Positions 22,739-33,790 of a stretch of DNA of 64,000 nt are shown piece by piece. The notes beneath the pieces were generated by a model. That model was given only the letters and a program-made list of their open reading frames with translations. It was not told the origin of the DNA and made no database searches. The position numbers and the translations under genes were made by a program. Position 1 is the first letter of the stretch. Each line of letters begins with the position of its first letter. The stretch covers positions 45,563,189-45,627,188 of the forward strand of contig CM075938.1 of NCBI GenBank assembly GCA_038030265.1, in the 5' to 3' direction. Source of the stretch: Corythucha ciliata. Its lineage: Eukaryota > Arthropoda > Insecta > Hemiptera > Tingidae.

Positions 22739-24544
22739 AACGCGTCCACTCCATGAAAATCACTCAATCAAGCGGGATGAACGTTCACAGCTCACTCTTC
22801 CTACCCTCACCATCGCAATCATCGCTTCGGGGCGCTAAATTCAAGTAAGCAAGTTGCCCCCCCTCCCCTGAGTAACAGTTTAATCGTCACAGACACAGAA
22901 GCGGCTTTATTTATTTCTTAACTTCAATAGTTGACTTGCTTGTCTATTTCAAACTCCTACGCGTCATTAACCCTGTTTTTTTTTTGTTTTTTTTTTCCTG
23001 TTCCAGGTAAATTTACTTCTTGCCCTTACCTTAAAGTTTACGGTGTCTCACGCTCAGTAAGTCTTAAAAGTAATTTCCAGCAATGATTAGTTTCTTGCAA
23101 ACCCAATAAATCGTTAGTTTTCTTTTGACTCCCTCTCCTCGAGGTAAATTTGCAGATAAATAATATTTTATTGTTTGCAGGCCGCACGTATAGGAATAAT
23201 AAAAAATTGAGCTAAAAGAAAAGCAATATTATTTGATAAAGTTTGACATTTTTGTAATTGGGAGAAGGAATAAACGGAAAAAAATTCCTTCAACATCCCA
23301 GTATTTTTTGAAGTCGAGAAATGACCTTAAGTTGACATTGTGTAATGCCATATTGAGTTTGTGTCCCTATGTGTGTTGTAGTCTTTTCTCAAATGTAATT
23401 CCATTAACCTTTTTCCTCTGCATGCAGACGGTGGGGGAGAGGAACAGGAGAAAATTTTCTATTTTGTATCCCCTTTGTATACTATAGCTACGTTGTACGG
23501 AGGCGCTTTAACTTGGAAAACCACTATCTTATCCTTTTCATCACTTTAACAAGAGACCAAAGCGGGGTTAAACTTATTAAACTACAGGGTGGCTTGCTCG
23601 TTTCGTCCCGTTTAGCCTTTTGTGTTTGTGGATACGTTGAATCCAAATTTTCCGTCGGCGTCCAGCGCGAACCGACCCAGTTTTTTGTACAAAAGAATCA
23701 GTGTGTGATGGTTGGAAGTGTGTGGGGGAGGGGAAAAAGAAAAAAAGGAATTGGACGAAAACGTTTCTTTCCTTTTAACCAATATCAACTGTTTGCCATC
23801 GGAAACTTTTCCGATCCCACCCTCGCCACCATCATCTTCCAAAAGTGGAAGGTGGTTTTGCTTAGCTGAGCTTTAAGTAAAGTTTAAGTATACGTTGGTG
23901 TGGTGTTGGTATAGTGGTTGGGGGGGGGGGATGGTGCTGCTTCTTGGGTTCTTGTCAAGGGGAAGGCTCTCCTACTTTAAAACTTTCTTTTGTCTGCTCT
24001 TGAAGCATTCCTATTCTTTTAATTTCCTCCTTCCTTATTTATTCTCATTTAGTTTTCACTGCACTCTTTTAATTTGTTAACTCCTCCGACGGACGCGGGT
24101 TACCGCGCTGAGTTTTGTCCGTTGAAAAACGACTGAACAGCTTGTCTGCTTCCTTTTTCCACAATAAGGTCTTAAGCCTTAGCCTGATAACCGCAATGTT
24201 CATTACGGGCGATCTAATCGGGCTAAACTTTTTTTCTTTTATAACTTTTTTATGTTTCGTATCCTTGACTCCCTTATTGAAGTAAGCGTGAGCTAACTTA
24301 AAATCTTACTATTGGGACTTTCACTTTAAAAAACGAGCATGAATTCCTCTCGCACATTCACGCCGGGATCTTCTTCTTATTTAGATGCTGAGTCAGGATA
24401 AAATAAAGTAGGCAGATTTTTTTTTTTAAAGCGTTTTCTTATTGCCAAATATTTAGCCTCTTGCCCCCTTTTTCCCCTTCTCACCACCAATGGAAGATTT
24501 CACCAGACTCCTTAGCTGAATTGCTCTGACGATGAGACTTTATT
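22739..24544. other. intron-like non-coding DNA
   Basis: This contains the exon-like island 23007-23056 and a second AG|GTAAAT junction at 23142-23149 after the pyrimidine tract TTTTGACTCCCTCTCCTCG. The remainder shows no supported exon. Confidence 0.35.
23007..23056 (+). CDS. candidate 50-nt exon or recursive-splicing exon
   Basis: A very strong acceptor (a T-rich tract of more than 30 nt ending CCTGTTCCAG) is followed immediately by GTAAATTTAC. The island ends 50 nt later at CACGCTCA|GTAAGT, a near-consensus donor. In the frame that ends in phase 0 it reads KFTSCPYLKVYGVSRS, plausible protein I cannot assign. Because the island itself starts with GTAAAT, the acceptor AG and this GT form a ratchet site, the arrangement described for recursive splicing of long introns. 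Either reading puts a plus-strand transcription unit here. Its phase does not join directly to the exon at 44981, so another exon would be needed between them. Confidence 0.35.
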
Positions 24545-25983
24545 AGGCACGAACGGACGGGATATTTCTACTTTTTGAGAGAAGAACTACTTTTATGATG
24601 TCATACTTTTTTTCTTTTTACGTAATGACCTTTATACGCTGAAACGTTTCCTAATTTATCAAAACACGTTAATTGCATAGTCTGATGTTTACATTTTTTT
24701 TTTCCTGCACGTTTCTGTTTTGAGGAATAAAAAGGATCGTGGAAAAAACTAAGTAAGCCTAGAAATATGATGCGATTAGCGTCTCATATTTTTAAATATC
24801 CATTAAATAGAGTGCGTTTCGAATTCATAATGTAGTAATTAATATGTTTATTTATTAACAAAATTTCTCGATTACAACTTGGTTAAAAATATCTACCCAA
24901 ACATTAATAAATCTTACAGTGATTCGTTATTTAGCCTTGGACGTGTGATTCAGACGTTCCGACGGATGCTGTTTAACAATCGTTCCTTAATATCAACTGT
25001 GACTGTCTAAAAAGATACTGAATCGGGCTGATTAATTATTCCACCCGGCAGATTCTCGCTGAGAATCTCGTACCATTTTTGGCCCAGATGCCAGAGGCGT
25101 TTTTACCGTTTCTGTAGGGGGTAAGGATTCTGGGATTAGTCAGCTATTAGCATCAGTCAGCTTTTTAACCTTTTATTGTTTTCATTCACTCAGGGTAGAG
25201 CTGAAGGTAAATTTTCACATTGTACATTTTCCGTCATTCACTTTGGGCCGAGTTGGCCGTATTGTTATTGGTTCCAGCTGTCGCGGAGAACCGTGCAACT
25301 TGGACATAGGCGACTCTGCTAGGGAGTCTAGGCCAAAGATGGGGTAAAGGCCAGGTATTAAAGGCCGGCGACTTAATTCCACACTGGCCACATATCTTAA
25401 GGAGATCCGCAGCAGAGAGGACATGGGCGGTGGTTTCCTCCCAGTAGCCTCATGGGCAAGTCGGCGATTAGGGGTTAAACTGGTACCGGTCTTTAGCCCG
25501 CACCGGAATGGGGAATACGGTCCGAGCTGTGAATTATTCCGGTCCGTTCCGGTTTTCCAACCCCTTCTTCTTTCGTTATTTCATATTTTTCCACCCTTGA
25601 TGTTCGATTTCTACTAATCATCATCAGTTGGTGAAACGGGGGGGTGGTGGGCGACTAAAATTGGGAAAAACCGTTAATTCTCGGATGCAACTGAGAAACA
25701 ACGCAATCGAGGAAGAAATTGATACAAATAGGTAATTCGCGAATACAATTTTCCGCAATTTTTTTGACAGAAAAAAAAACTATAATTGAGGCTAAAAGTG
25801 CGAGAGAGCGAAAAAAAGAGTTGATTCGAAGCTAAAACTTCCTGACCTGGATTGAGAAAAAATCGCTAATTAGCTGCTCATGTCAAGAAAAAGCGCTAAT
25901 TTGCAGCTAAAATCGTAAAAAGTGCTTATCACTGATGAACTTTTGGCAAGGAGCGATAATTTCAGGTTTTAGACTTTTAAAAA
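24545..25983. repeat. tandem duplication, copy 1 (1439 bp)
   Basis: This segment starts AGGCACGAACGGACGGGAT and repeats directly as 25984-27438 with only scattered substitutions and small indels. It includes an AT-rich non-coding part, a GC-rich part around 25240-25560 and a family A array from about 25640. The open frame at 25423-25617 exists in both copies but has no recognised domain. Confidence 0.85.
25640..25983 (+). repeat. degenerate array, family A (in duplication copy 1)
   Basis: Units such as 'AAAAATCGCTAATTAGCTGC' and 'GCGCTAATTTGCAGCTAAAA' belong to family A. The equivalent block lies at 27075-27480 in copy 2. Confidence 0.55.
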
Positions 25984-27438
25984 AGGCACGAACGGACGGG
26001 ATATTTCTACTTTTTGAGAGAAGAACTACTTTTATGATGTCATACTTTTTTTCTTTTTACGTAATGACCTTTATACGCTGAAACGTTTCCTAATTTATCA
26101 AAACACGTTAATTGCATAGTCTGATGTTTACATTTTTTTTTCCTGCACGTTTCTGTTTTGAGGAATAAAAAGGATCGTGGAAAAAACTAAGTAAGCCTAG
26201 AAATATGATGCGATTAGCGTCTCATATTTTTAAATATCCATTAAATAGAGTGCGTTTCGAATTCATAATGTAGTAATTAATATGTTTATTTATTAACAAA
26301 ATTTCTCGATTACAACTTGGTTAAAAATATCTACCCAAACATTAATAAATCTTACAGTGATTCGTTATTTAGCCTTGGACGTGTGATTCAGACGTTCCGA
26401 CGGATGCTGTTTAACAATCGTTCCTTAAGATCAACTGTGACTGTCTAAAAAGTTACTGAATCGGGCTGATTAATTATTCCACCCGGCAGATTCTCGCTGA
26501 GAATCTCGTGCCATTTTTGGCCCAGATGCCAGAGGCGTTTTTACCGTTTCTTTAGGGGGTAAGGATTCTGGGATTAGTCAGCTATTAGCATCAGTCAGCT
26601 TTTTAACCTTTTATTGCTTTCATTCACACACAGTAGAGCTGAAGGTAAATTTTCACATTGTACATTTTCCGTCATTCACTTTGGGCCGAGTTGGCCATAT
26701 TGTTATTGGTTCCAGCTGTCGCGGAGAACCGTGCAGCTTGGACAGCTCCAAATGACAAGGGCGACTCTGGTGGGGAGTCTAGGCCAAAGATGGGGTAAAG
26801 GCCAGGTTTTAAAGGCCGGCGACTTAATTCCTCACTGGCCACATATCTTAAGGAGATCCGCAGCAGAGAGGACATGGGCGGTGGTTTCCTCCCAGTAGCC
26901 TCATGGGCAAGTCGGCGATTAGGGGTTAAACTGGTACCGGTCTTTAGCCCGCACCGGAATGGGGAATACGGTCCGAGCTGTGAATTATTCCGGTCCGTTC
27001 CGGTTTTCCAACCCCTTCTTCTTTTGTTGTTTCATATTTTTCCACCCTTAATGTTCGATTTCTACTAATCATCATCAGTTGGTGAAACGGGGGGGTGGTG
27101 GGCGACTAAAATTGAGAAAAACCGTTAATTCTCGGATGCAACTGAGAAACAACGCAATCGAGGAAGAAGTTGATACAAATCGGTAATTCGCGAATACAAT
27201 TTTCCGCAATTTTTTTGACAGAAAAAAAAACTATAATTTGAGGCTAAAAGTGTGAGAGAGCGAAAAAAAGAGTTGATTCGAAGCTAAAACTTCCTGACCT
27301 GGATTGAGAAAAAATCGCTAATTAGCTGCTCATGTCAAGAAAAGCGCTAATTTGCAGCTAACATCGATAAAAAGTGCTTATTCACTGATGAACTTTTGGC
27401 AAGGAGCGATAATTTCAGGTTTTAGACTTTTAAAAAAG
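25984..27438. repeat. tandem duplication, copy 2 (1455 bp)
   Basis: This is the second copy of 24545-25983. It differs mainly by about 16 extra bases near 26743-26760 (GCTCCAAATGACAAG region) and scattered point changes. The junctions carry short A-rich microhomology (TTTTAAAAAAGG), suggesting a recent duplication by misalignment or end joining. Confidence 0.85.
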
Positions 27439-27490
27439 CGCGCATTCGTGGTTGAAATTGAAAAAAAACGCTAATTCACAGCTAAAATTG
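27075..27490 (+). repeat. degenerate array, family A (in and beyond duplication copy 2)
   Basis: The array continues past the duplication end (27438) with further family A units, for example ACGCTAATTCACAGCTAAAA. The duplicated segment was therefore excised from within a longer array. Confidence 0.55.
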
Positions 27491-29345
27491 GCCCTCATAA
27501 AACGAACTCTGTTAAAACCGCAACAAGCAATTTTAACCTCCCATGAAGTTGACAGCAGCTGCCGTAGTGATATATTTCCCAGTCGTTCATTTCTATTGTC
27601 CGCCTTTCGAATTCGTTTCCCGTCGTTTGAATTCGTTGTCTGTCGTTCAATTCAAATCTTTTTTCTGTCGTTGAATGGATATTCTGTCGCAAACAAGCAG
27701 CCGAACATCATCCGACTCCCTTGAATGCTGAGCCTCGATTCGAGTGGACCTTGATGAGCCAGTCTACTGATGAGACCAATAGAATCGACCACATCTTCAT
27801 GATAGTGTAAAACGCCAAATTCTGGAGGTTATGGTGGACACTTCGTGGCGTCATGGCGGTAATCGGCTGCCTAGATCAGTTATAGGCATTGTTCAAGAGA
27901 TTCGTAAGCGCGCTTCGTCTTCCCTCCTTGACAAGGGGATTCCGGTCCGGCCACCAATTCCGCGGGATTGTCTCGTCATTTAACATTTTTGTGGATTTCG
28001 CTAGCTAAGACACCAATTTTGCGTATTTCGCTCGCTAGGACACCAATTTTCGATAGTAGGGTCCAGTTTTTGACGGGCTAATTTGTATGTTGGTCCCGTG
28101 GGACCAAAGTCGGCTACGGCGCCAAAAAATATCACTTTCGGGGAGGGGGGGGATAGTCATTTTTTGCACACAGAAAATTAATAATGTACTATAGGGACTC
28201 ATCTCCAAATTGCCTTATTATTGCAACCAAAATGCTCAAAGCTACTCATCCTTGGATAGGCACCGCCTTCGCCCCTGTATTGGGTCTCTTTATTTTTCGA
28301 AGGAAAGGCTAAGAACTTTCGAGGCAGGGAAACTCGCAATTTTGTCTCAGAAACTAACCATTCAAGCAAACAACTGGGAATTTCGCAGTCCAAAATCTGA
28401 ATTTTTTTTCTATAAAACGTGTACATATTATGTCAGTCCAGAATCCGAAAAGTGTGATGATTTAACTCCTAAAAACGGAATCTTCGACGAATTTCCAATG
28501 CAACCATACCTCACCATATTTGAAACGTATCTGTGGTTACATTGGGTGACCACATATCACTCGGGCAAACTAATTATTTGGTCCCAGAAACTAATTGCCC
28601 CTGGAAGCGGATTATTTTTGTGCAAAAACTGATTAATTTCCTTCAAATGTTGACATTTCCTACATTGAAGCACACTTCAATAATTATTATAAACTGCCTC
28701 AAAATCCTGCTATTATTTGGGTTAAAACTGTCAATTTTGCCGCTTAAACTGGCTATTTAGCCCCCGAAACCGTTTGATTGAACATTATTCGTCTCTTACT
28801 CCCCAAAATTGATTAGTTTACTTTGATACTTGGTCTGTGCCTTCCCCACCCCCCACTACCTCAGCAAGTGGATCGGAAATAGTCAAACATCCTGGCCCAC
28901 AGACAACTTTGTGACACTGCAGAATATTCAGTCGAGAAATAGGTTTTTAGTCCTTTGAATTGTCGCGCAGGAAAGCTTGGGCTTGAGAAACTAATTATTA
29001 GGCCACGAAGCTTGACAGTTTCCTTCTAGAAATGCACTTGGACCAAAATTATATCACCGTTAAATCGCTTCGTTCGCTTGACGGACTGCGACTATTTGCG
29101 CCCGAAATATCGCCATATACTGAGTTCGTGCCTTGCAATTTACGAAAATCGCGGATTGGTACCCTGAAAATATCACGCCCTTGACCGCCCAGGCGCCCAC
29201 GAAATGACCATATCGACCGATTATTCTGGAAACTGCTTTTTCCACGGAAGCATTCTCTCATGTCAGCAACACTTTAAAGATAATTAAATTTTCTTCGATA
29301 GCCTAGGTAAGATTGTTGTGTTTACCACATCTTGATAGATTATAT
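27491..29345. other. non-coding DNA with family B and D traces
   Basis: A small GTCGTT(C/T)(A/G)AATTC repeat occurs at about 27575-27680. Family B units (GATTTCGCTAGCTAAGACAC) occur at 27970-28060. Family D-like units (GAAACTAATTAT...CCC) occur at about 28340-28800. No exon is supported. Confidence 0.4.
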
Positions 29346-29473
29346 TGTTGCAAGCTCCCCCCCCCCCACCTTTGACGATTATTGATTCATGTCAGTTGTT
29401 TTACAAAAAATAATAAAAACATGGTTTTGATCGTTCTCAAGTAATACTACAGTACTTTCATACGATTAAAACA
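29346..29473 (+). repeat. 5' LTR (128 bp) of the decayed Ty3 element
   Basis: It starts TGTTGCAAGCTCC and ends CATACGATTAAAACA, matching 31509-31769 once the MITE there is removed. The next bases, TGGCGCAG, are the primer binding site. Confidence 0.75.
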
Positions 29474-29546
29474 TGGCGCAGTTGTTCCTCAGCGTAGTAC
29501 TGTTCTGAGGCCTATAATCGACCTTTTAAGCTAAAAAAACGAGTTC

Positions 29547-30167
29547 AACTGGTGCCCTGCACAGCAACAAGAATACAACCACATTAAAGAAGCTTTACTC
29601 CGTTCGCCTCATCTGGCGTACTACAATGTAAAACTCCCCACACGCGTTTCTGCTGACACATCTAAACAAGGAATCGGAGGCGTACTCCTCCAAAAACAAA
29701 TTGACGGTCAGTGGAAACCCGTATTTTACATTTCCAGAACACTCACCGAAACAGAGCAAAATTACTCGAACATTGAACGAGAAGGCCTGGGAGTGGCCTG
29801 GTGTTGTGACAAGCTGAAAGAGTTCATCATTGGAAAGTGTATCGAAATAGAGACTGACCACAAGCCACTCGTGAAAATATTCACAACAAAACACCCAGAC
29901 GACCTGACACCACGCCTTCAGAGACTCAGAATACGTATGATGCGATACTCGTACACAATGACATACATCCCCGGCAAGCATATGGCTCCAGCTGATTGCC
30001 TATCAAGAAGTCCTGTACAAGAAAAAGAAAACTATGATTTAAATGATGATGTAGACGCATTCGTTCGTAGCATAATCGAGTCCATTGAGACAACAGGCGC
30101 CTGTTCTATAACTTTTAACTGTCACTATCACTGGCTCTTTCCACCCGTCCTCCCCATCAACATGTGA
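29547..30167 (+). pseudogene. Ty3 RNase H remnant
   Basis: An open frame from about 29547 encodes the end of an RT/RNase H region. VSADTSKQGIGGVLLQ supplies the first catalytic Asp, YSNIEREGLGVAW the Glu and IETDHKPL the next Asp. TYIPGKHMAPADCLSRSP is the conserved RNase H tail just before the integrase linker of Ty3/Gypsy elements. There is no reverse transcriptase upstream: the frame starts about 75 bp after the primer site. The domain looks intact, but without RT, Gag and protease it cannot act alone. The frame ends at 30167, short of the integrase pieces. Confidence 0.8.
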
Positions 30168-30318
30168 TTCAATTCGTGGCGGAAAAGGATATTCCTAGGA
30201 ACACTGAAATCTTACAGAACAGGCTCCCAGATGTCATTCAAAAAATCAAAACTGCACAAACAAATGATTCGTTGCTAACCAAAATTAAAGTTTTTGTTGC
30301 GGACGGCTGGCCACACAA

Positions 30319-30573
30319 ATGAAAAAAATGATGACGAAAGAAATGTTGCATTTTTACTCCGTTAAGGATGAAATTACTCAAGTATCAGGTTTATTGATGC
30401 GTGGATCTCGATTGATTATCCCTAGTTCCCTCAAGGAAGAAATGTTACACCGCATCCACGTCGGTCACCTCGGCGTGAATAAAAGTCAATGGCGGGCTAG
30501 ACAAACATTGTGGTGGCCTGGGATGTCAATCGAAATCACTGAAAGGATCGAAAAATGTCCCATCTGCATCTAG
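30319..30573 (+). pseudogene. Ty3 integrase zinc-domain remnant
   Basis: The frame contains the HHCC domain: HRIHVGHLGVNK gives the His pair, then WWPGM, then EKCPICI gives the Cys pair. This N-terminal integrase domain stabilises the enzyme. A stop follows at once, and part of the region up to the first catalytic Asp of the core is deleted or rearranged. Confidence 0.75.
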
Positions 30574-30584
30574 TATGGCTCTCT

Positions 30585-30940
30585 TCAAGCTGGATGGACG
30601 TTGGTTCATCACTATAACCGACCGATTTTCTCGGTTTTCGAAATAGCGACTCTGAACACTCACGGCGTCTGAAGTAATCGAAAGATGCAAATCTACGTTT
30701 TCAAGACTCAGTATTCCGGAAATTCTTTACACAGACAGCGGCTCGCAATTCGGAGTGCATAAGAATAGCGAATTTTCCCATTTCGCTAAATCGTACAATT
30801 TTATCTGTCGTGCTTCAAGTCCACATCATCATCAAAGCAATGGTTCAGCCGAAGCGGCTGTAAAAATAGCTAAATCAATTCTGAAGAAGAACAAGGAGGA
30901 TCCTTACCTTGCTCTACTCGCATACGCAATTCACCTTTAG
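30585..30940 (+). pseudogene. Ty3 integrase core remnant
   Basis: ILYTDSGSQFG (second catalytic Asp) and SSPHHHQSNGSAEAAVKIAK (third catalytic residue, Glu) are recognisable in two frames. The stretch near 30600-30650 is a diverged version of the region after the first Asp. It runs into a stop at 30940. The integrase is clearly non-functional. Confidence 0.7.
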
Positions 30941-31074
30941 GAAACGGTTACAGCCTTCGAGACAACCTACTGGCTCTTCCGCAACACCTTACAGTTCATC
31001 CCCTTCCTCGCCTTAAGGAGAGAGAAGATCAGTATAGAAAGCGGTACAAAGACAACCGACACCGTGTACAGGAG

Positions 31075-31500
31075 TTGGAACCACTTATTTGTTTGGATGT
31101 TTGGATTTCGGATTTGAAAAGACCCAGAACAATACTCAAGATAGCAGATGAACCTCGGTCTTACATCACACAGACGGATAAAGGAACAACAGTCCGCAGG
31201 AACCGGTTTCATCTACAACCCTTCATCTCGCCGAAGCAAAAATCTGTTCCTGTTCCTCTCACGACTTCAGCTCTCAACCCACACGTCTCAACCCCGCCAG
31301 CCAAACAAAGAGTTGATGACACGCTCGTGCCATCTTCCTCTCGACGTCGGACCCAAGAAGAAACCTCCATTCCACAGGTTCAAGAAAATTCCTCCACGTC
31401 CCCATCAACATCGACTGCACAACCTGCATTGCATCCCCCGTCATTAAAAACCACGATATCAGGACGACCTGTCGTGGCTCCGGAAAAACTCGATCTTTGA
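31075..31500 (+). pseudogene. Ty3 integrase C-terminal tail remnant
   Basis: SYITQTDKGTTVRRNRFHLQ matches the usual end of Gypsy integrases, where a short beta domain is followed by a basic RRNRxHL motif. A Ser/Pro-rich tail then ends in SGRPVVAPEKLDL, also typical. The frame stops eight bases before the 3' LTR. Confidence 0.65.
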
Positions 31501-31508
31501 AGACGGGA

Positions 31509-31769
31509 TGTTGCATGCTTTCCCCCCCACCATTAACCATTATTAATTCATGTCAGTTGTTTTACAAAAAAATAATAAAAACATTGGGTCCGTTGTAAAA
31601 CTACAACAACATTAATTGTGATTAATCCTTCTGTCTTATTTTACATGTGTTGAAAACAAAACCTCATCAAGTGCTGAGCAATTTTTTGAGTTTTACAACG
31701 GGGTCCATTGTTTTAATTTTTGATTGTTCTCAACTAATACTACAGAAGAACTTTCATACGATTAAAACA
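31509..31769 (+). repeat. 3' LTR of the decayed Ty3 element, split by a MITE
   Basis: TGTTGCATGC at 31509 follows the purine tract GAAGACGGGA. Removing the insertion at 31582-31710 leaves about 132 bp matching the 5' LTR. Flanks TATAT (left) and TATTA (right) are only a weak target-duplication candidate. Confidence 0.75.
31582..31710 (+). mobile_element. 129-bp MITE, copy 1 (GTCCGTTGTAAAACT family)
   Basis: ATTGGGTCCGTTGTAAAACT at the left is inverted at the right (AGTTTTACAACGGGGTCCAT). It interrupts the 3' LTR at a point defined by the intact 5' LTR, so its insertion postdates the retrotransposon. A second copy in opposite orientation lies at 31961-32088. Confidence 0.8.
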
Positions 31770-31960
31770 TATTACCAAAACGCTAGAAAATGGGCAGTTC
31801 CGTTTAGTTCGAGAGTTTAAATAGCAATGCTATCCCGTCATTCATCCGTAACCTACGCGAAAATTAATTGATTATTATTGTAGCGTTCCCTCTGTTAATT
31901 TTGAGTCGAAAGTGAATATTTATTTGGTACGGAGAGTGTTAACTTCTTACCAGTTCCAAA

Positions 31961-32088
31961 AATGGCTCCGTTGTAAAATTCAAAAAATTGCTCGGCACTT
32001 GATGAGGTTTTGTTTTCAACACATGTAAAATAAGAGGGAAAGATTAATCGCAATTAATCGTGTTATAGTTTTACTACGAGCCCAATGT
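31961..32088 (-). mobile_element. 128-bp MITE, copy 2 (inverted)
   Basis: The reverse complement matches 31582-31710 across its whole length, including the core TTATTTTACATGTGTTGAAA. Its TIRs have drifted more (GGCTCCGTTGTAAAATT; GTTTTACTACGAGCCC), so it is probably the older of the two. Confidence 0.75.
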
Positions 32089-33245
32089 CAGAGTATACCC
32101 CATCCCTTTGAAAAACCGTCTGTTTCCGGAACGAACAGAATAACTTCAATTAAAACAGACGCGTTCGTTTTCATCTATCTTAATCCTCCACCCTCCACCC
32201 CTGTTTATTTACCAATCTTGTCTTGTAATCCGTCTTACGTCTGAAGTTTTACGTTTACTGAAGTTTACGTCTCCCCTCTAGCAGTTAAATACTGACCTCT
32301 AAAGTGGAGGCAATTAACAATCCTTACTTTCAAGTGCGGAGGGGTGGTCGAGGGAACGCGGGATGGAACGAACGAATTTTCGATTGTGACGAGGAAGAGT
32401 TCAGGATAGAGTTTATTTTTAGCGGACGGATCTGATTGGACACAAAATTGGTAGTGGGTGAAGTCAGGGGTTGGGGGTGCTGGGATAGAGTGGAACCAGA
32501 GCCTCATCTCGCGATTTCACTCTCCCTCTCTTCCCGTTACTTTCCCCCCGCGTAATTACGTTAAAGCTACCGTCGAGAGCAATTTACTGGAACTGCTGTG
32601 ATTGATAAAAAGCGTTTATGAAATATTGGGCAAGGCAATAGGGTGTTATAGACCCCCCCCCTCACATAACTCACACAGAATCGGGTTACGGAAGGGCGGA
32701 GGTTGAAAAAAGGGGCCGTATAGTTGAAATAATGGAACGAGAAAATGATTGAAGGGTGGAGGAGGCGGTAATTTCTCTCTTGCTCCTATAAGAATTTCGA
32801 ACATCCATCCTGGGTAATCAATCAGTATATTCAGCCAAAGAAAAAATAAGTTGAAGATCTTGTTTCGAGTCAGGAAAGCAGGCGTTGAAACTCTCATTAA
32901 TAAATTTTAACCTAAGCTATTTCCCACTCATTAACTTTATTGGTAGACTTCCGCAATTGATCGAGCGTATTGTCCATTTGTGCTATCATTCACCACGTCG
33001 AGGGACTGTGAAATAACGTTTCCTTGATGTGTTTGTGACGAGAAGATCATCCAGCACTAATGCTTTCAGCCTGGCAATTTTTTACAATAATTTGGGGTTC
33101 CCTATGCACCTGCCAAAATCTGCCGTCAGTGCCTCTCAGAGTGGCCGAAAATGAAACGCTTTGCTTTGTCCTTGGTGTTGGTCGATTTTCTGGCTCCGAA
33201 TTTCTCCTACCGGGGTCGTGCTTGCGCTCTGCGCTGGTTTAGGTA
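32089..33245. other. non-repetitive non-coding DNA
   Basis: No supported exon. An AG|GTAAATTG word at 33241 follows only a weakly pyrimidine-rich stretch and is not called as a ratchet site. Confidence 0.35.
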
Positions 33246-33249
33246 AATT

Positions 33250-33790
33250 GTACTGCTGAACTTGAAAAAAAAAACAAAAAACGCCAAGCTAAAGTTAAAA
33301 AAAAAAAGCAAATTCACCGTGCCAGTGTGCAACTTTGCGCATATAATTGGGGAAAAACGCTGATTTGATATGCTGGAAACTTCATTGCTAAAATTGATAA
33401 AAGTGCTGGTTCGTGGGTTATGCAATCAACTTCGTGGCAGAAATGAAGAAAACAACGTCAATTCGCGGTTTCTACGGTGGCAACTTTGCGTCCGAAATTG
33501 AGAAAAAACGTGGATTCGTGGCTTCTAGAGGCTAAAATTGGATTGGGCGCTAAAGCGGTGTTCTTAGGGGTAATCCGCGGTTAAAATTGGGGAAAAGCGC
33601 TCAATCACATCTAAAATTGCAAATGAAGAAATGTAATGAAGAAAAAAAATGAAGTACAAGAAGCGCTCTTTTTGCGGCCTATTGAGGCCATTTCACGGCT
33701 CAAACTGTGCTGTTCGTGGAGCAAGACCGAGGATAACGTTGAGCAAAAGAGCTCATTCGCTTCTAAAACGCTGAAAAAAGTGCTCATTGG
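33250..33790 (+). repeat. degenerate array, family A
   Basis: Units such as 'AAATTGAGAAAAAACGTGGA' plus TTCGTGGC and 'GCGGTTAAAATTGGGGAAAA' belong to family A. The block changes gradually into family C. Confidence 0.55.

Larger units (their letters stand above)
29346..31769 (+). mobile_element. decayed Ty3/Gypsy element, internally deleted
   Basis: The element has short LTRs starting TGTTGCA(A/T)GC, a tRNA-type primer site (TGGCGCAG) directly after the 5' LTR, RNase H and integrase remnants, and a purine tract (GAAGACGGGA) directly before the 3' LTR. Gag, protease and reverse transcriptase are missing between the primer site and RNase H. The remaining coding is interrupted by stops and frame changes. 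It is smaller than an autonomous element and cannot encode its own transposition. Confidence 0.85.

Noticed and set aside
25423..27068. Duplicated 64-codon frame (MGGGFLPVASW...) as a gene pair
   Set aside because: The frame is repeated only because of the recent tandem duplication; there is no splice site, homology or coding signal.
33241..33250. AG|GTAAATTG as another ratchet site
   Set aside because: The preceding sequence is not a pyrimidine tract.
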